This document shows, piece after piece, positions 63,870 to 64,000 of a DNA stretch of 64,000 nt. Numbering within the stretch: position 1 is the first letter of the stretch; each line of letters starts with the position of its first letter. Position numbers and translations under genes: made by a program. The stretch is taken from positions 1,058,501 through 1,122,500 of the forward strand of contig NC_088295.1 of NCBI RefSeq assembly GCF_032854445.1, in the 5' to 3' direction. The stretch comes from Liolophura sinensis (lineage: Eukaryota > Mollusca > Polyplacophora > Chitonida > Chitonidae). A model generated the notes under the pieces. It ran no database searches and was not told the DNA's origin. It was given only the letters and a program-made list of their open reading frames with translations.

Positions 63870-64000
63870 CTGCAGAGGTTAAAAGACGCGGTGTTTAATA
63901 AGCCATGCTGACACCATTCCTGCATTCCTGCTGCACATGTATGGAGTCCTCAATATCCATGCGTCAATCAATGGATGGTACCTCACAACCAAATGACAAC

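Overview
The window is eukaryotic, from an invertebrate and most likely a mollusc or other lophotrochozoan. The sequence shows phase-consistent GT-AG introns, several copies of a tRNA-derived SINE ending in the short tail '...aacaccaatcaaataaa', and remains of a LINE whose 3' end (cattaagccataatca on the minus strand) I associate with molluscan genomes. The taxon call rests on those repeats and is an inference.

The only host gene I can support lies on the minus strand and runs across the whole window, continuing beyond both ends. By matching splice acceptors and donors and checking phase at every junction I assembled 40 exons (e1 = 63651-63869 down to e40 = 2395-2528). They total 7,639 nt, or about 2,546 codons in one continuous frame. 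The protein consists of 12 tandem modules (M1-M12) of about 215 residues. Each module has four segments: A (two cysteines 21-28 residues apart, N-glycosylation sequons), B, C and D. A typical module is four exons with the intron phase code 0 | 0 | 2 | 1 | 0. Module boundaries are phase 0 on both sides, so whole modules can duplicate without shifting frame. There is no membrane helix or ATPase motif in the window. Segment order and the Cys-pair pattern resemble the first large extracellular domain of ABCA lipid transporters (ABCA1/ABCA12/ABCA13), so my best guess is the expanded ectodomain of an ABCA12/13-like giant. That assignment is moderate at best.

Layout from gene 5' to 3' (right to left): M1 56.7-63.9 kb; M2 48.1-53.1 kb; M3 and M4 45.7-47.7 kb, including a 916-nt exon holding one and a half modules without introns; M5 41.7-45.3 kb; M6 33.6-35.0 kb; M7 29.5-31.5 kb; M8 25.2-29.0 kb; M9 13.2-24.8 kb; M10 7.0-12.6 kb; M11 4.4-6.5 kb (damaged A/D); M12 2.4-4.0 kb.

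Introns are filled with about 30 minisatellite or satellite arrays, by rough tally more than half of the window. The most unusual feature is that many arrays are built from an exon edge together with its splice site. At least nine start as duplications of 'exon 3' end + 5' splice donor' and two as 'acceptor + exon 5' end', so a single exon may be followed by 4 to 46 copies of its own donor. In all but one clear donor case, reading past the first donor soon meets an in-frame stop. The exception is the 72-bp array after e2, where the unit is a multiple of three and the frame stays open for about 2 kb. Other structures of note are a 1.6-kb minisatellite with an internal inversion (potential giant hairpin), a 6-kb 93-bp satellite carrying long but probably non-coding ORFs, a 45-bp array with an 810-bp higher-order duplication, and a LINE copy lacking its reverse transcriptase.
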